Shown: positions 10,218 to 20,266 of the stretch, in pieces
Numbering within the stretch: position 1 is the stretch's first letter
How the letters are laid out: each line of letters begins with the position of its first letter
From: Symplocastrum torsivum CPER-KK1
GTDB lineage: Bacteria; Cyanobacteriota; Cyanobacteriia; Cyanobacteriales; Coleofasciculaceae
Reading direction: 5' to 3'
NCBI GenBank assembly: GCA_019358875.1
Contig: JAHHIF010000030.1
Span: forward strand, 1-64,000
Length of the DNA: 64,000 nt
Position numbers and translations under genes: made by a program
Notes under the pieces: model-generated
Databases searched by the model: none
The model's input: the letters and a program-made list of their open reading frames with translations, nothing else
Told to the model about the DNA's origin: nothing

Positions 10218-11690
10218 GTGAACGCAGTAGCTATGGGTGCTTCATCAAAATACTGGAAAATTTGCCGCATCAGTCTAAAGAGTGAAACAGATGCCTATGA
10301 GTACTGTCTAGTTCCGACTGCACAGGAGTTTGTTCACAAACAAGTTCCCAATTCTCAAAATGAGGATATGCAAGCTGCTCTGAATTCCTATTTCTACGGC
10401 AATAACTCTACTGTTGATACGACAAGCCGTGCTTTGGCTGGACTTTGTCTGAGGTGTTATGTTTCTGACCCCATCCTCAAAGCCTGCAAAAAAATCGACA
10501 ATCTGTTCTCTGGTGAAAAGCAATTCACCTACCAGGATTTGCTGCCCTTTGTACTCAATGACGATGGTCAAACTCTAGTCATACTAGATAGGGATGGTAA
10601 AACTCAACTCATCCTGGATGACTTGGGTGAAGTTAAGACAACGGCTTATAAATTTTTTACGGTTGAGATATTGCGAACATTTAAGCACAACTCAAGCCGT
10701 CGGATGAGCTTAGACAATTGGGCTTACTTGCAAACTAGACAAAATCCAGAACTAAAAAATTTTTTATCGGAGTTTGGCTTTAAAGCTCTTAGTGACTGGG
10801 CGCTATTGAATAGAGCTAAAGCCAAACAGCTTGAACGTTTATCCTCTCGATCGCGCACTAGCGTAGAAATCTTTCATGCCGTCTACCGTCGAGACAGATT
10901 TGGGCAACGGCAGGCGGGAGTAAGAAAATGTCCAGACCCCTCAAGCGCTCAACTTCAAGAAATGCTAACCCTCTTGCAGGAACGAAAGGTCATCATCAAC
11001 AGCCCAGTTGAGTTGATGAAAGAACTTAAACAGATAGCAACAGAGTTACGGCAGTATGATATCTGGAGTTACAGAGAATCTCTGGATATCTACGACCCTG
11101 ATACGGGAAGTTATACACCTAGAGCGGATTTACCTACTGATTCCTTAAATGAATTAGATGTGGAACGGCGGGAACTGATGGATTTTTTGCATCAGCAACT
11201 AAAGTTAGCTTTGGCTGGTGCGATAGAGCAAGAGATTCGTGCTTCCATTACCAAATTGGAAAAAAGTAAAACCTATGCTCCTCTAGCTAAACAATTCATT
11301 CCTGGTTTGCAACTATATTACTGTCAGGGCTTGTCTCTTAAGGAGATTGCTCCCTTATTGGGAATGAGCAGTTGGGCGCAAGCTAGGCGTGTGTTGAATC
11401 CGGGAGACCTTCTCAACAAGGTTCGGGCTGCGTGCGTGGAACAAGTTCTCGACAAGACGCTAGAAAAGGCAAGAGATAAGGGGCTGACCAAAATTCCTCC
11501 CGAACCCGACTATCTCAAAACCTTGCTTGAGCAAATTAAAGATTTTGTTGATGAAGAAGTCTTCTCTGAGGCAGTAGAAGAAATCCAAGCGGGAAAGAAC
11601 CGTGAGATGAACAGCTTATATGCACAGCAACTTCGCCTTTATTTTGAACAACATATAATAAACACATATCAGGAATCCCGTCATGGTTAG
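10218..11690 (+). CDS. Sigma-70-like DNA-binding protein heading the CHAT/haemagglutinin cluster
   Basis: 490 residues from a GTG at 10218. An in-frame ATG at 10233 (MGASSKYWK) is an equally plausible start, with GAGGTG 12 bp upstream. The region QLYYCQGLSLKEIAPLLGMS (about residues 370-390) resembles the helix-turn-helix of sigma-70 region 4, and the rest is helical and polar. Members of this loosely defined cyanobacterial group sit next to DUF1822 and CHAT genes, as here: the DUF1822 gene overlaps its end by 8 bp (11683-11690), which suggests translational coupling. I infer a role in transcribing the downstream cluster. It could be a non-sigma HTH protein. Confidence 0.6.
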   Translation: MNAVAMGASSKYWKICRISLKSETDAYEYCLVPTAQEFVHKQVPNSQNEDMQAALNSYFYGNNSTVDTTSRALAGLCLRCYVSDPILKACKKIDNLFSGEKQFTYQDLLPFVLNDDGQTLVILDRDGKTQLILDDLGEVKTTAYKFFTVEILRTFKHNSSRRMSLDNWAYLQTRQNPELKNFLSEFGFKALSDWALLNRAKAKQLERLSSRSRTSVEIFHAVYRRDRFGQRQAGVRKCPDPSSAQLQEMLTLLQERKVIINSPVELMKELKQIATELRQYDIWSYRESLDIYDPDTGSYTPRADLPTDSLNELDVERRELMDFLHQQLKLALAGAIEQEIRASITKLEKSKTYAPLAKQFIPGLQLYYCQGLSLKEIAPLLGMSSWAQARRVLNPGDLLNKVRAACVEQVLDKTLEKARDKGLTKIPPEPDYLKTLLEQIKDFVDEEVFSEAVEEIQAGKNREMNSLYAQQLRLYFEQHIINTYQESRHG

Positions 11691-12786
11691 TTCCCCGGTT
11701 AATCCAACTGATTTTGGACTTTTGCCGCCAGAAATAATCTGGCTTGAACCCGAACATTTCGATAGGGCAATAGAGATTACCGACTCTGTGAAGAGTGAAG
11801 CGCACAAGTGGCAAACTTATTTGAATGCTCTAGCACTACTTGGCTTTGAGGAATGGCTAAGAGAACGAACACCCAATAAAACAGTTAATCGAGATACCAA
11901 CTTAATTGAGTCTGTTTGTTATCTCAAGGTTGGTGAGTTTAAACTTTGTCTGATTGCCGCCGAGCACCTGCTTGATGAAGTGGTAAATGTACCTCAAGAT
12001 GCCATAGAGCAACTTGGATTGGCAGCTCATTTCTATGTAGTGCTAGAGGTATTAGAAGAGCAGGAACAAGTAATTGTTAGAAGCGTTGGGTGTTACGACC
12101 AACTGGTTAATTATCTTCGTAGGAGCAATTTACAACTCTTAAGGGATAGTTTTTACCAGCTACCGCTATCTTTATTTGATGCTGAGCCAAATGACCTTTT
12201 GGTCTACTGCCGTTTATTGGAGCCGACTGCTATATCTTTACCTGTTGCCTCAACCAGTAGTCAAGTTGCAAACGAAGGTATTACTCCCTCTGCTCCCTCT
12301 GCACTGGGAGTTCCGCCTGTTTCCGAATTACCGACATACCTGAAGGAAACCAGAACTAAGTTGAGCCAATGGTTACAGGGTATCTTTGACTCTGGGTGGC
12401 TGGGCTTGGACGCACTTATCAGCCCAGAAGCCAATTTAGCTTTGAGTACTAGGAATGCCCAATTGGGTATGAAGAGAGGCAAACTTATTGACTTAGGGAT
12501 GCAACTTGGCAATCAAACTGTCGCGCTGCTAGTGGCGATCGCAGAAGAACCCCAGGAGAAATTAGCTATCTCGATCCAGTTACATCCGACGGGTGTAGAA
12601 AGGTATTTGCCGCCTCTTCTCAAACTAACTTTGCTGTCTAAAGTCGGTAAAACTCTCCAGGAAGTCACTTCAAGAGTTCAAGATAACTACATTCAATTGA
12701 AACCCTTTAAAGGTGAACCTGGAAAACACTTCAGTATTGAGGTAAGTATCGAAAATGTCAGCCTTAGAGAAGACTTTGAGCTGTAA
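11683..12786 (+). CDS. DUF1822 family protein
   Basis: 367 residues with no signal peptide or membrane segment. The N-terminus (PPEIIWLEPEHFDRAIEITDSV ... WQTYLNALALLGFEEWL) and the later parts that read VNVPQDAIEQ and HFYVVLEVLEEQEQV are typical of the cyanobacterial DUF1822 family, whose biochemical function is not known. It overlaps the sigma-like gene by 8 bp and precedes the TPR-CHAT gene by about 160 bp. In my recollection this family commonly sits with sigma-like, CHAT, CHASE2, DUF928 and haemagglutinin genes in cyanobacteria. The central part (about 185-215) is Ser/Pro-rich and probably a linker. Confidence 0.75.
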   Translation: MVSSPVNPTDFGLLPPEIIWLEPEHFDRAIEITDSVKSEAHKWQTYLNALALLGFEEWLRERTPNKTVNRDTNLIESVCYLKVGEFKLCLIAAEHLLDEVVNVPQDAIEQLGLAAHFYVVLEVLEEQEQVIVRSVGCYDQLVNYLRRSNLQLLRDSFYQLPLSLFDAEPNDLLVYCRLLEPTAISLPVASTSSQVANEGITPSAPSALGVPPVSELPTYLKETRTKLSQWLQGIFDSGWLGLDALISPEANLALSTRNAQLGMKRGKLIDLGMQLGNQTVALLVAIAEEPQEKLAISIQLHPTGVERYLPPLLKLTLLSKVGKTLQEVTSRVQDNYIQLKPFKGEPGKHFSIEVSIENVSLREDFEL

Positions 12787-12947
12787 AATGATTGACGCTC
12801 CCAGACTAAACCAAAAGTTACAGCAGTTTTCAAGTTGATGAAGTACACAACTGAGTCTGAAAGCTAGAGATAAAACCTGTTCTACTCCTGACTCCTGACT
12901 TCTGAATTCTGCTGTATACGTCTTGTAGCTTAAACCAATGGCTAAAG

Positions 12948-15641
12948 TTGAAGGGAAAGAACTTGGCAAGAAAACAGCCTGTATTTTTCCGCACTCTACA
13001 ACCCATTTGTCAGTCTCAACACTTAGGTAGAAGTTGGATAGCTAAGCTTCTACTGGCGCTGATGACGGCATTCCTCTGCATAGTAGTGTCGCCTGTTTTG
13101 GTAAAAGCTTCTGCTGTCCACTCTACTGTGCAAAATTTGACAAGCAGCCTGGGGAGGACGCAAGACCTCGTGCAACAGGGTAAAACACTTTATGATGCAG
13201 GACAGTTTGCTGAAGCCGTCAATGTCTTGCAACAGGCGGCTGCTGATTTTAGAGCCACTGGGGATGGATTGAGGGAAGCCATGACGTTGAGCAATCTCTC
13301 CTTGGCTGATCAGCAACTCGGCTTGTGGGTTGAGGCAGAAAAAGCGATTACTCAAAGTCTCAATCTATTACAAAATTCGGATAACTCTAAAGAGCGTTCT
13401 GCAATCCTAGCCCAAACGCTCGATGTTCAAGGACAGTTACAATTGGCACGAGGGAAAGCTGAAGCCGCACTAACGACTTGGCAACAAGCCGCTGATATTT
13501 ATCAGCAAATAGGTGATAGCAGGGCATTAACCCGCAACCGCATTAACTCGGCTCAAGCTTTGCAAGCGTTGGGGCTTTACCGTCAAGCTAAGAAGATTTT
13601 AACCTCTGTGGAGCAAAGCCTCAAAAACCAACCCGACTCACTTCTGAAAGCTAGCGGACTGCGTAGCCTGGGCAACGTCCTGCAAGTCGTTGGCGATTTA
13701 AAGGAATCCCGACGGGTATTGGAGCAAAGTTTAGCACTTGCTTCATCGTCGTCATCTGATCGAGACATCAGCGAGACTCTATTCAGCCTAGGCAACACAG
13801 CCCGTGCCCAGCGAGACACTTCTTCGGCTAAGGATTACTACCAACAGGCAGCAAGTGCATCGGTTGACCTAATCGCACGCATTCAGGCTCAGCTAAATCA
13901 ACTTAGCCTACTTATAGAGACAAAGCAATTTCCTGATGCCTCGGCGCTGTCGTCCCAAATTCAATCTGAGATTAGCAACTTGCCCCCCAGCCGGATGGCA
14001 GTTGATGCCAAAATTAACTTTGCCGAAAGTTTGATGAAGTTAAACACAGGGGAAAGCGAGAGGAGCTTGAGTGAGGATGGGAGAACTTCCCCCCCTCACA
14101 AAATTGCCCAACTATTGGCGCAAGCCGTCCAGCAGGCGCAAAGCTTACAAGACAAGCCAGCAGAATCTTATGCCATTGGTACTCTCGGCGAATTGTATGA
14201 AAAAACGGACCAGTTCTCCGATGCCCAAAAGCTCACCGAGAAAGCTTTGTTCATAGCCCAGAGTGTTAATGCATCGGATATCGCTTATCAGTGGCAATGG
14301 CAACTGGGACGTGTACTCAAGCAGCAGGGAGATATTAAAGGTGCGATCGCTTACTATTCTGAAGCCTTCAAAACCCTCCAATCTCTGCGTAGCGATTTAG
14401 TTGCCATCAATCCAGACATTCAGTTTTCTTTCACAGAAAGTGTGGAACCCGTGTATCGGCAGTTTGTTGAATTGCTGTTGCAATCTCAGGAAAACTCCAC
14501 ACCCAATCAAGACAATCTCAAGCAAGCTCGTTTTGTAATTGAATCTCTGCAATTGGCAGAACTGGACAATTTCTTTCGGTCAGCTTGTGTAAATCCAAAA
14601 CAGGAACTTGACCCGCTGATTGACCAAAAAGACCAACGAGCAGCAGTTATCTATCCAATTATTTTGCCTAACAGTCTAGATGTTATTCTCAAGCTGCCTA
14701 ACCAAGACTTGCGCCACTATAGGACTATAATCGCCCAAGATAAAGTGGAAGGCATTGTAGAAGACCTGAGGGAATACTTAAAAGATGTAACCCGGACGGC
14801 TCAGGTGAAGCAGCAGTCCCAACAGATATATGACTGGTTAATTCGACCTGCTGAAACGGAGTTAGCCAAAAGTGACATCAAAACTTTAGTGTTTGTCCTG
14901 GATGGTGCGTTGCGGAACGTGCCGATGGCAGTTCTCTACGATTTTCAACAGCAGAAATATCTGGTTCAGAAGTATGCGATCGCCTTAACTCCTGGGTTGC
15001 AACTCCTTGACCCCAAACCCTTGCAACAGATACGGTTAAACGCCTTAACTGCCGGAGTGATGGAAGAACGCACTATTGACGGTCGAAAGTTTCTCCCCCT
15101 CGAAAATGTACCACGGGAATTAGAGGGCATCCAGTCTGAGGTACCCAGTAGTAAAGAACTTTTGAATCAGCAGTTTACCGAAACGAACCTGCAAAACGAG
15201 TTGATGGCGGCTCCCTTTTCAGTCGTTCACCTAGCAACTCACGGCGAGTTCAGTTCCGATCCTGAAAAAACCTTTATTCTCACCTGGGATGCGCTGCTCA
15301 ATGTCAATGAATTTGATAACTTACTGCGAGATAGCCACGAAAACAGGTCTAGCATTATTGAATTACTCGTCCTGAGTGCCTGCAAAACCGCTGAAGGAGA
15401 CAAGCGAGCTGCCTTAGGATTGGCTGGAGTCGCTGTGCGGGCGGGGGCACGCAGTACGCTAGCAACATTATGGTCAGTGGACGATCGCTCGACTGCCGAT
15501 TTGATGAGTGAGTTCTACCGAGAGTTGAACGCTGGGGTGAATAAAGCCGAAGCACTCCAACATGCCCAACTTGCTGTTTTTGCGTCTGAAAAAAGCCCAT
15601 ATTTCTGGGCACCCTTTGTTCTGGTGGGGAATTGGTTGTAA
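12948..15641 (+). CDS. Exported TPR-CHAT protease-like protein
   Basis: 897 residues. The 12948 start is TTG; a second in-frame TTG at 12963 has AAGGGA 6 bp upstream and may be the real start. A hydrophobic signal-type segment (AKLLLALMTAFLCIVVSPVL) ends near KASA, so the protein is probably exported. Several TPR-like helical pairs occupy about 60-520. The C-terminal CHAT domain (about 610-897) has a His in VHLATHGEF and a Cys in VLSACKTAEG, the caspase-like dyad, and ends with the typical FWAPFVLVGNWL. CHAT domains are caspase-related; several are proteases activated by partner sensors. Its place between DUF1822 and CHASE2 genes suggests work at the cell envelope with the haemagglutinin, which is inference. 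Confidence 0.85.
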   Translation: MKGKNLARKQPVFFRTLQPICQSQHLGRSWIAKLLLALMTAFLCIVVSPVLVKASAVHSTVQNLTSSLGRTQDLVQQGKTLYDAGQFAEAVNVLQQAAADFRATGDGLREAMTLSNLSLADQQLGLWVEAEKAITQSLNLLQNSDNSKERSAILAQTLDVQGQLQLARGKAEAALTTWQQAADIYQQIGDSRALTRNRINSAQALQALGLYRQAKKILTSVEQSLKNQPDSLLKASGLRSLGNVLQVVGDLKESRRVLEQSLALASSSSSDRDISETLFSLGNTARAQRDTSSAKDYYQQAASASVDLIARIQAQLNQLSLLIETKQFPDASALSSQIQSEISNLPPSRMAVDAKINFAESLMKLNTGESERSLSEDGRTSPPHKIAQLLAQAVQQAQSLQDKPAESYAIGTLGELYEKTDQFSDAQKLTEKALFIAQSVNASDIAYQWQWQLGRVLKQQGDIKGAIAYYSEAFKTLQSLRSDLVAINPDIQFSFTESVEPVYRQFVELLLQSQENSTPNQDNLKQARFVIESLQLAELDNFFRSACVNPKQELDPLIDQKDQRAAVIYPIILPNSLDVILKLPNQDLRHYRTIIAQDKVEGIVEDLREYLKDVTRTAQVKQQSQQIYDWLIRPAETELAKSDIKTLVFVLDGALRNVPMAVLYDFQQQKYLVQKYAIALTPGLQLLDPKPLQQIRLNALTAGVMEERTIDGRKFLPLENVPRELEGIQSEVPSSKELLNQQFTETNLQNELMAAPFSVVHLATHGEFSSDPEKTFILTWDALLNVNEFDNLLRDSHENRSSIIELLVLSACKTAEGDKRAALGLAGVAVRAGARSTLATLWSVDDRSTADLMSEFYRELNAGVNKAEALQHAQLAVFASEKSPYFWAPFVLVGNWL

Positions 15642-15722
15642 GAGAATTTTTGATTTAGGAATTACCTACTGTACAAAAAGACCGTATTTGCCTATTTGCT
15701 TCCTACCTACTTAAAAAAACTC

Positions 15723-16481
15723 TTATTTTTTCTCCATAAGAGAGTTAAGGAAAGGAGTTCTGGAAGTGTGCAATGCCGCTAATTTGGTTTCCTGAAGATT
15801 GATAAAAGACTTGGTTCTTACAAGCGAACGACGAGAGCGTTGAGATATGGGAAAGGCAAAATTTTCAAGCATTTCTTGGAAATTATCTACTTGGTCATCA
15901 ACTAGCCCAGCCGATACTGCCTGACTATTAGAAAGATAGTTTCCAGTAAGTAAACAGTAATTTGCAATACTTAAATTGGCTTTGCTTTTAATCATTCCAA
16001 ACCCTCCTAGTCCAGGTACGATGCCAATTCTTATCTCGTGAAGCGCGAATTGAGATTTTGGTGTCGCAATAATAAAATCTGAAGAAAGCGCCCATTCAAA
16101 TCCACCCCCGCGACAAATTCCATCAACAAAAGAAATTGTGGGTATAGCACACTCAATAAGGCGTTGATAACTATTGGCTATTTTGTCATAGATTTGGGTT
16201 TCTCCGTTTTTTAATTGCTTAACCGTTTCTCCAAACATCTCTTGTAAAGAAAATCCGTCTGAGAAATAGTTAGGTATTGTGCTATTAAAAATTAGGCAGC
16301 GAGTGACATTATTGCTCACTACCTCATCAACTACTGAAGTGAGTAGTTGAATATTTTCTGGATTAAAAGTATTACGTTCATTCAAGGCAAAATTGATACA
16401 TGCTACACGCTGTGAATAAAAATACTCCACACTAACAGTTTTTGTGCCATCTTCTCTTGACAAAGAAACCTGAGTATGCAT
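15723..16481 (-). CDS. Enoyl-CoA hydratase/isomerase family protein (polyketide-type)
   Basis: 252 residues, close to the crotonase family length. Features seen: the oxyanion-hole region CRGGGFEWALSSDFIIA and the catalytic-region HEIRIGIVPGLGG, which has one acidic residue. The first residues (MHTQVSLSREDG) and the divergent sequence resemble polyketide-associated decarboxylases or hydratases rather than beta-oxidation enzymes. No PKS genes are near. The gene is inverted inside an otherwise plus-strand cluster, between the CHAT and CHASE2 genes, with hairpin-repeat copy B about 150 bp upstream of its start. An insertion is therefore likely. Substrate unknown. Confidence 0.78.
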   Translation of the reverse strand: MHTQVSLSREDGTKTVSVEYFYSQRVACINFALNERNTFNPENIQLLTSVVDEVVSNNVTRCLIFNSTIPNYFSDGFSLQEMFGETVKQLKNGETQIYDKIANSYQRLIECAIPTISFVDGICRGGGFEWALSSDFIIATPKSQFALHEIRIGIVPGLGGFGMIKSKANLSIANYCLLTGNYLSNSQAVSAGLVDDQVDNFQEMLENFAFPISQRSRRSLVRTKSFINLQETKLAALHTSRTPFLNSLMEKK

Positions 16482-16501
16482 AAAAAATACCTATCAGTAA
16501 A

Positions 16502-16651
16502 ATGAACTCTTCTACTTATCCAATAGGTGAAACCTCGGTTTACTTATACAGCATCAGAGAAGTTGAAGCTGTGAAGGCAGCCCTGTATCTGCGGCTCAAA
16601 AGCATTACCAGCAAAGTGTTTGGCGCTATCTACAATTCACATCCCATCTGA
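16502..16651 (+). CDS. Possible 49-residue ORF, unknown
   Basis: ATG at 16502 to TGA at 16649-16651. The protein is coding-like (REVEAVKAALYLRLKSITSK) but resembles nothing I recognise and has no clear ribosome-binding site. It may be a gene fragment left by the rearrangement that placed the enoyl-CoA hydratase here. Its last bases overlap the hairpin repeat. The remaining part of the 16482-16824 gap shows no other gene. Confidence 0.2.
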   Translation: MNSSTYPIGETSVYLYSIREVEAVKAALYLRLKSITSKVFGAIYNSHPI

Positions 16652-16683
16652 CAAGTGTATAAGTTGATTTCACTTACACCTAT
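16633..16683 (-). repeat. Dispersed hairpin repeat, copy B
   Basis: The reverse complement matches 10043-10092 almost base for base, including both stem arms and loop. Read on the minus strand it lies about 150 bp upstream of the enoyl-CoA hydratase gene, about the same distance and orientation as copy A to its own downstream gene. Confidence 0.75.
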
Positions 16684-16824
16684 AAAGAATTCAGTTGAAA
16701 AATCAATAGTTTCCAGAAATTGCTTAACGATAGAAGAAGGTGCTTGATGTAACATAGAGGAGCTTTCGGTAATGCTAGGGTGACTGAGGCACTTATAATC
16801 TGACTATTCTTTTGTCAGACACCT

Positions 16825-19419
16825 ATGAGTAGGTTAGTGGTTTTAAGCTTGGGTCAAGGTAACCTACACCAAGGTTTGCCTGCTGTTACGGCACAGCTTG
16901 GGGAACCAGATAACTCCTACCGGATGAAATTTACTGCTAGTTTACCTGCCGCACCAGAAATTTCCGAACTTTATCGAAATTGGCAGTCGCTCTATCGGGC
17001 TTTCTATCAACGACATAGTTTGCGTGTTGGTAGCGAAGAACTTGAAGAAAATTACGATGATTTTGAAATTGAAGAAGCTTACATAACTAATGTTTCTGAA
17101 GTCGATCTAACTCATTTATGCCAGCAGTTTACAAACAGCATTAATGCCTGGCTCCAGTCAACAGAGTTTCGCAAGATTGACCAACAATTACGTACGCAAC
17201 TAAAACCATCTGAGGAAATTCGCTTCATTATTGAAACGAACGATGATTTACTGCGGCGAATCCCCTGGTATCTGTGGAATTTCTTTGAGGATTACCCTCT
17301 GGCGGAAGTGGCATTAAGTGCTTCTGAATATCAACAACCGAATAAATTACCTACAAAAATTCGGATAGGGAAAGTTAGAATTTTAGCTATATTTGGCAAT
17401 AGCAAAGGAATTGAGATTAGTCAAGATAGAACTTGTTTAGAAAACTTATCAGCTCAGGCAGAAATTGAATGTTTAGTAGAGCCAAAGCTAGACCAGTTCA
17501 ATGACAAACTTTGGCACCAAGATTGGGATATTCTCTTTTTTGCAGGTCATAGTTCCAGTCAAGAAAAAGGTTGTCTTCAACTCAATCAAACAGACACGAT
17601 TGCCCTTGACCCATTAAAGTATGCTCTCAAACAAGCGATTAGTCGTGGGCTGAAGCTAGCGATTTTCAACTCCTGTGATGGTTTAGGGTTGGCGCAGCAG
17701 CTACAAGATTTGCAGATTCCGCAAGTCATTGTCATGCGAGAACCTGTGCCGGATAGGATAGCTCAAGAATTTTTAAAGCATTTTTTAGCTGAATTTTCAC
17801 GGGGACAGTCTTTATATGTTGCGGTGCGTTTTGCACGAGAAAGACTGCAAGCACGAGAGGGAGAATATCCCTGCGCCACTTGGTTACCAGTAATTTGCAC
17901 CAATCCTGCCGAACCGCCAATGATTTGGCAACAGCAGCGAACTCGGACTGAAGTCGTAGACGAGGCAGACGATTTAGCGGTACCTCCCGCCGTTAGCGCC
18001 AGAGCGAAACACAAAAAACTTCGAGTGGTAAGGAGAAACACCGCCCCTGGAAACTTCAGCAGCGAGTCTGTCTCCAGAACAGCAAAGCAGAACCCGTCCA
18101 CCAGACATCGCTCCTCTATTACAAGCGATCGCCATCTCCAAACCCTATTGGTAGCGAGTGTGCTTGTAGCCGCTTTGGTGATGGGAGTGCGCCATCTGGG
18201 GATGCTACAACCGAGGGAGTTGCAGGCTTACGACCATTTAATGCAACTGCGAAGTGCAGATGAAAAGCCAGATTCGCGTCTGTTAATTGTCACTGTTGAT
18301 GACGCGGATATTCAGTATCAACTCCAGAAAAAGATGAATATGCGATGGTCGCTATCTGACCAAGCACTGGCTCAACTTTTGCAAAAACTGGAGCAGTATC
18401 AACCAAGCGCTATTGGTATAGATATTTATCGAGATTTTTCTGTTGACCCCGATTATCCGGATTTAGCGACTCGTTTGCGACAGGATAAGCGCCTATTTGC
18501 CGTGTGCAAAGTTTCTGCTCCTAGTGATAGCGCACCTGATGGCACTCTCCCCCCTCCTGAAGTCTCAAAAGAACGCCAGAGTTTTAGTGATTTTGTGGCG
18601 GACAGCGATCGCATTGCCCGTCGCCAGCTTTTGCATTTAACCCCTCCCCTAGAATCTCCCTGTGCGGCAAAGTATGCTTTTAGCTATCTTCTGGCACGGC
18701 ACTACCTGAATGAACAAGGCATCAAGGCGGACATCAATCGAGAACGGAACTTGCAAATTGGCAATGTTGTGTTTAAGCGATTAAAATCCCACTCTAGCGG
18801 CTACCAAGGAGTGGATGCATCGGGTTATCAACTACTGCTCAATTATCGCTCCCTGCCTTCTCTCCAAAATATTGCTGATCGAGTCGCTCTCAGAGACGTT
18901 CTTAGTGACCAGATTAACCCTGAGTTATTGGAGTCTGTGAAGAATCGTATCGTCCTAATTGGCGTTACCGCCCCAAGTTCTTCTGATTATTGGGAAACCC
19001 CCTTTAGCGCTAGCGCACCAGACGAGGAAAAGCAAATACCAGGAGTGTTTGTGCAGGCGCAGATGGTGAGCCATATTTTGAGTGCCGTTCTGGATGGCAG
19101 ACCTTTATTTTGGTGGTGGTCTGGGTGGGTGGAAGCGCTTTGGGTGTGGGGATGGTCATTGCTGGGAGGGGCTATAGCGTGGCGTATTCGTCAACCACTC
19201 TATCTGGGGTTAGGTATTACTGTTGCGCTGTTGACAGTTTTTGGCATCTGTTTTGGTATATTTACACAGGCAGGCTGGATACCTCTGGTTCCATCGGCAT
19301 TGGCATTGGTGTCTTGTGCAGTGGTGTTGAAGGTACTCCCGCGCCCCCATCCAAGCAGCAGCAAGAAACGTTTGCAGGCTGAACTACGAGCAAAAATATG
19401 TCACCTCAAAAGCCGATGA
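16825..19419 (+). CDS. CHAT-like domain - CHASE2 membrane sensor
   Basis: 864 residues. The N-terminal third is CHAT-like: LLRRIPWYLWNFFED, then a His in FFAGHSSS and a Cys in IFNSCDGLGLA, ending about residue 370 with WLPVICTNP. After a basic linker a first membrane helix (LLVASVLVAALVMGV, about 436-455) leads into an extracytoplasmic CHASE2 sensor (LQAYDHLMQLRSADEKPDSRLLIVTVDDADI, through about 760). Then come two or three C-terminal membrane helices and a basic cytoplasmic tail. CHASE2 domains bind unknown ligands, so this looks like a membrane sensor coupled to a cytoplasmic caspase-like module. Its stop overlaps the DUF928 start by 22 bp, which indicates co-translation. Confidence 0.87.
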   Translation: MSRLVVLSLGQGNLHQGLPAVTAQLGEPDNSYRMKFTASLPAAPEISELYRNWQSLYRAFYQRHSLRVGSEELEENYDDFEIEEAYITNVSEVDLTHLCQQFTNSINAWLQSTEFRKIDQQLRTQLKPSEEIRFIIETNDDLLRRIPWYLWNFFEDYPLAEVALSASEYQQPNKLPTKIRIGKVRILAIFGNSKGIEISQDRTCLENLSAQAEIECLVEPKLDQFNDKLWHQDWDILFFAGHSSSQEKGCLQLNQTDTIALDPLKYALKQAISRGLKLAIFNSCDGLGLAQQLQDLQIPQVIVMREPVPDRIAQEFLKHFLAEFSRGQSLYVAVRFARERLQAREGEYPCATWLPVICTNPAEPPMIWQQQRTRTEVVDEADDLAVPPAVSARAKHKKLRVVRRNTAPGNFSSESVSRTAKQNPSTRHRSSITSDRHLQTLLVASVLVAALVMGVRHLGMLQPRELQAYDHLMQLRSADEKPDSRLLIVTVDDADIQYQLQKKMNMRWSLSDQALAQLLQKLEQYQPSAIGIDIYRDFSVDPDYPDLATRLRQDKRLFAVCKVSAPSDSAPDGTLPPPEVSKERQSFSDFVADSDRIARRQLLHLTPPLESPCAAKYAFSYLLARHYLNEQGIKADINRERNLQIGNVVFKRLKSHSSGYQGVDASGYQLLLNYRSLPSLQNIADRVALRDVLSDQINPELLESVKNRIVLIGVTAPSSSDYWETPFSASAPDEEKQIPGVFVQAQMVSHILSAVLDGRPLFWWWSGWVEALWVWGWSLLGGAIAWRIRQPLYLGLGITVALLTVFGICFGIFTQAGWIPLVPSALALVSCAVVLKVLPRPHPSSSKKRLQAELRAKICHLKSR

Positions 19420-20213
19420 AACTTGCTGGTGTTATTCCTTTGCTAGTCCTAATGCTTGCAAGTTACCCACCAGGTGTACAGGCAGAGCTAGCGCGATCAC
19501 TAAACGCACCGTCCTCTGGACGATCGCTCAGCAATATCGTTGCTAACACACCAATCCACCTGGCACAGAATTTTCCAGATGAAGGCGATCCTAAGGGTCG
19601 CCGCCGAGGAGGGACAAGCCGTCGTGAGGGTTGTCCTGCCCTGAAAACGCCTATTACTGCCTTGGTACCGGGTGAGGAAACTAACGGCACATCGTTCTTG
19701 GCATCAACAGTCGCTGAGTATCCAACCTTTTGGGTTTATGTTCCTGAGTTACCCACGAACCTACGCTCTGGAGAGTTTGTGTTGCAAGATGAAGAGGGTA
19801 ACGATGTGTTTAGGACACCGCTCACCTTGCAAGGATTGCCCGGAGCGATCGCGATCGACCTGCCGTCAAATCCACAATATGCTCTCAAGCAAAACTCGAA
19901 GTATCACTGGTTCTTCCGAGTTTATTGTGGTGACCCACAAAATCATCCCGAATATATTTTTGTTGACGCATGGATGCAACGGGTAGCGCTAACTCCCGAC
20001 CTTCAGCGGCACTTGCAGACAGCAAAACCACGGGAGTACACCGCTTACGCTGCCCATAATGTCTGGTACGATGCTGTGACCAATTTAGCTGAACTACGCC
20101 GCACTAATCCAGACGATCGCGTCCTAACTGAAGAGTGGACTAAGTTGTTGAAAGCTGTTGGTTTGGAAGAACTTGCAAGAGCGCCCATTGTTCAACATTA
20201 CACGCCGGAATAA
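19398..20213 (+). CDS. DUF928 family exported protein
   Basis: 271 residues. An N-terminal signal peptide ([22 protein letters not shown]) is evident. The body matches DUF928: [15 protein letters not shown], then [11 protein letters not shown]-like sequence ([11 protein letters not shown]), then [10 protein letters not shown]. The family is cyanobacterial, of unknown function, and usually lies next to CHASE2 and haemagglutinin genes. It overlaps the CHASE2 gene and is followed 35-50 bp later by the haemagglutinin gene, so the three likely form one transcript. The protein is expected in the periplasm or outside the cell. Confidence 0.85.
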   Translation: MSPQKPMKLAGVIPLLVLMLASYPPGVQAELARSLNAPSSGRSLSNIVANTPIHLAQNFPDEGDPKGRRRGGTSRREGCPALKTPITALVPGEETNGTSFLASTVAEYPTFWVYVPELPTNLRSGEFVLQDEEGNDVFRTPLTLQGLPGAIAIDLPSNPQYALKQNSKYHWFFRVYCGDPQNHPEYIFVDAWMQRVALTPDLQRHLQTAKPREYTAYAAHNVWYDAVTNLAELRRTNPDDRVLTEEWTKLLKAVGLEELARAPIVQHYTPE

Positions 20214-20266
20214 TAAGTTATAGTTCTGGAAATTATCAGCTTGGGCTGATGGGAGAGGGGTGTACT

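Noticed and set aside
12938-13030. ATG at 12938 as start of the CHAT gene
   Set aside because: It is out of frame and leads to a stop after about 30 codons. The TTG starts keep the signal peptide in frame.
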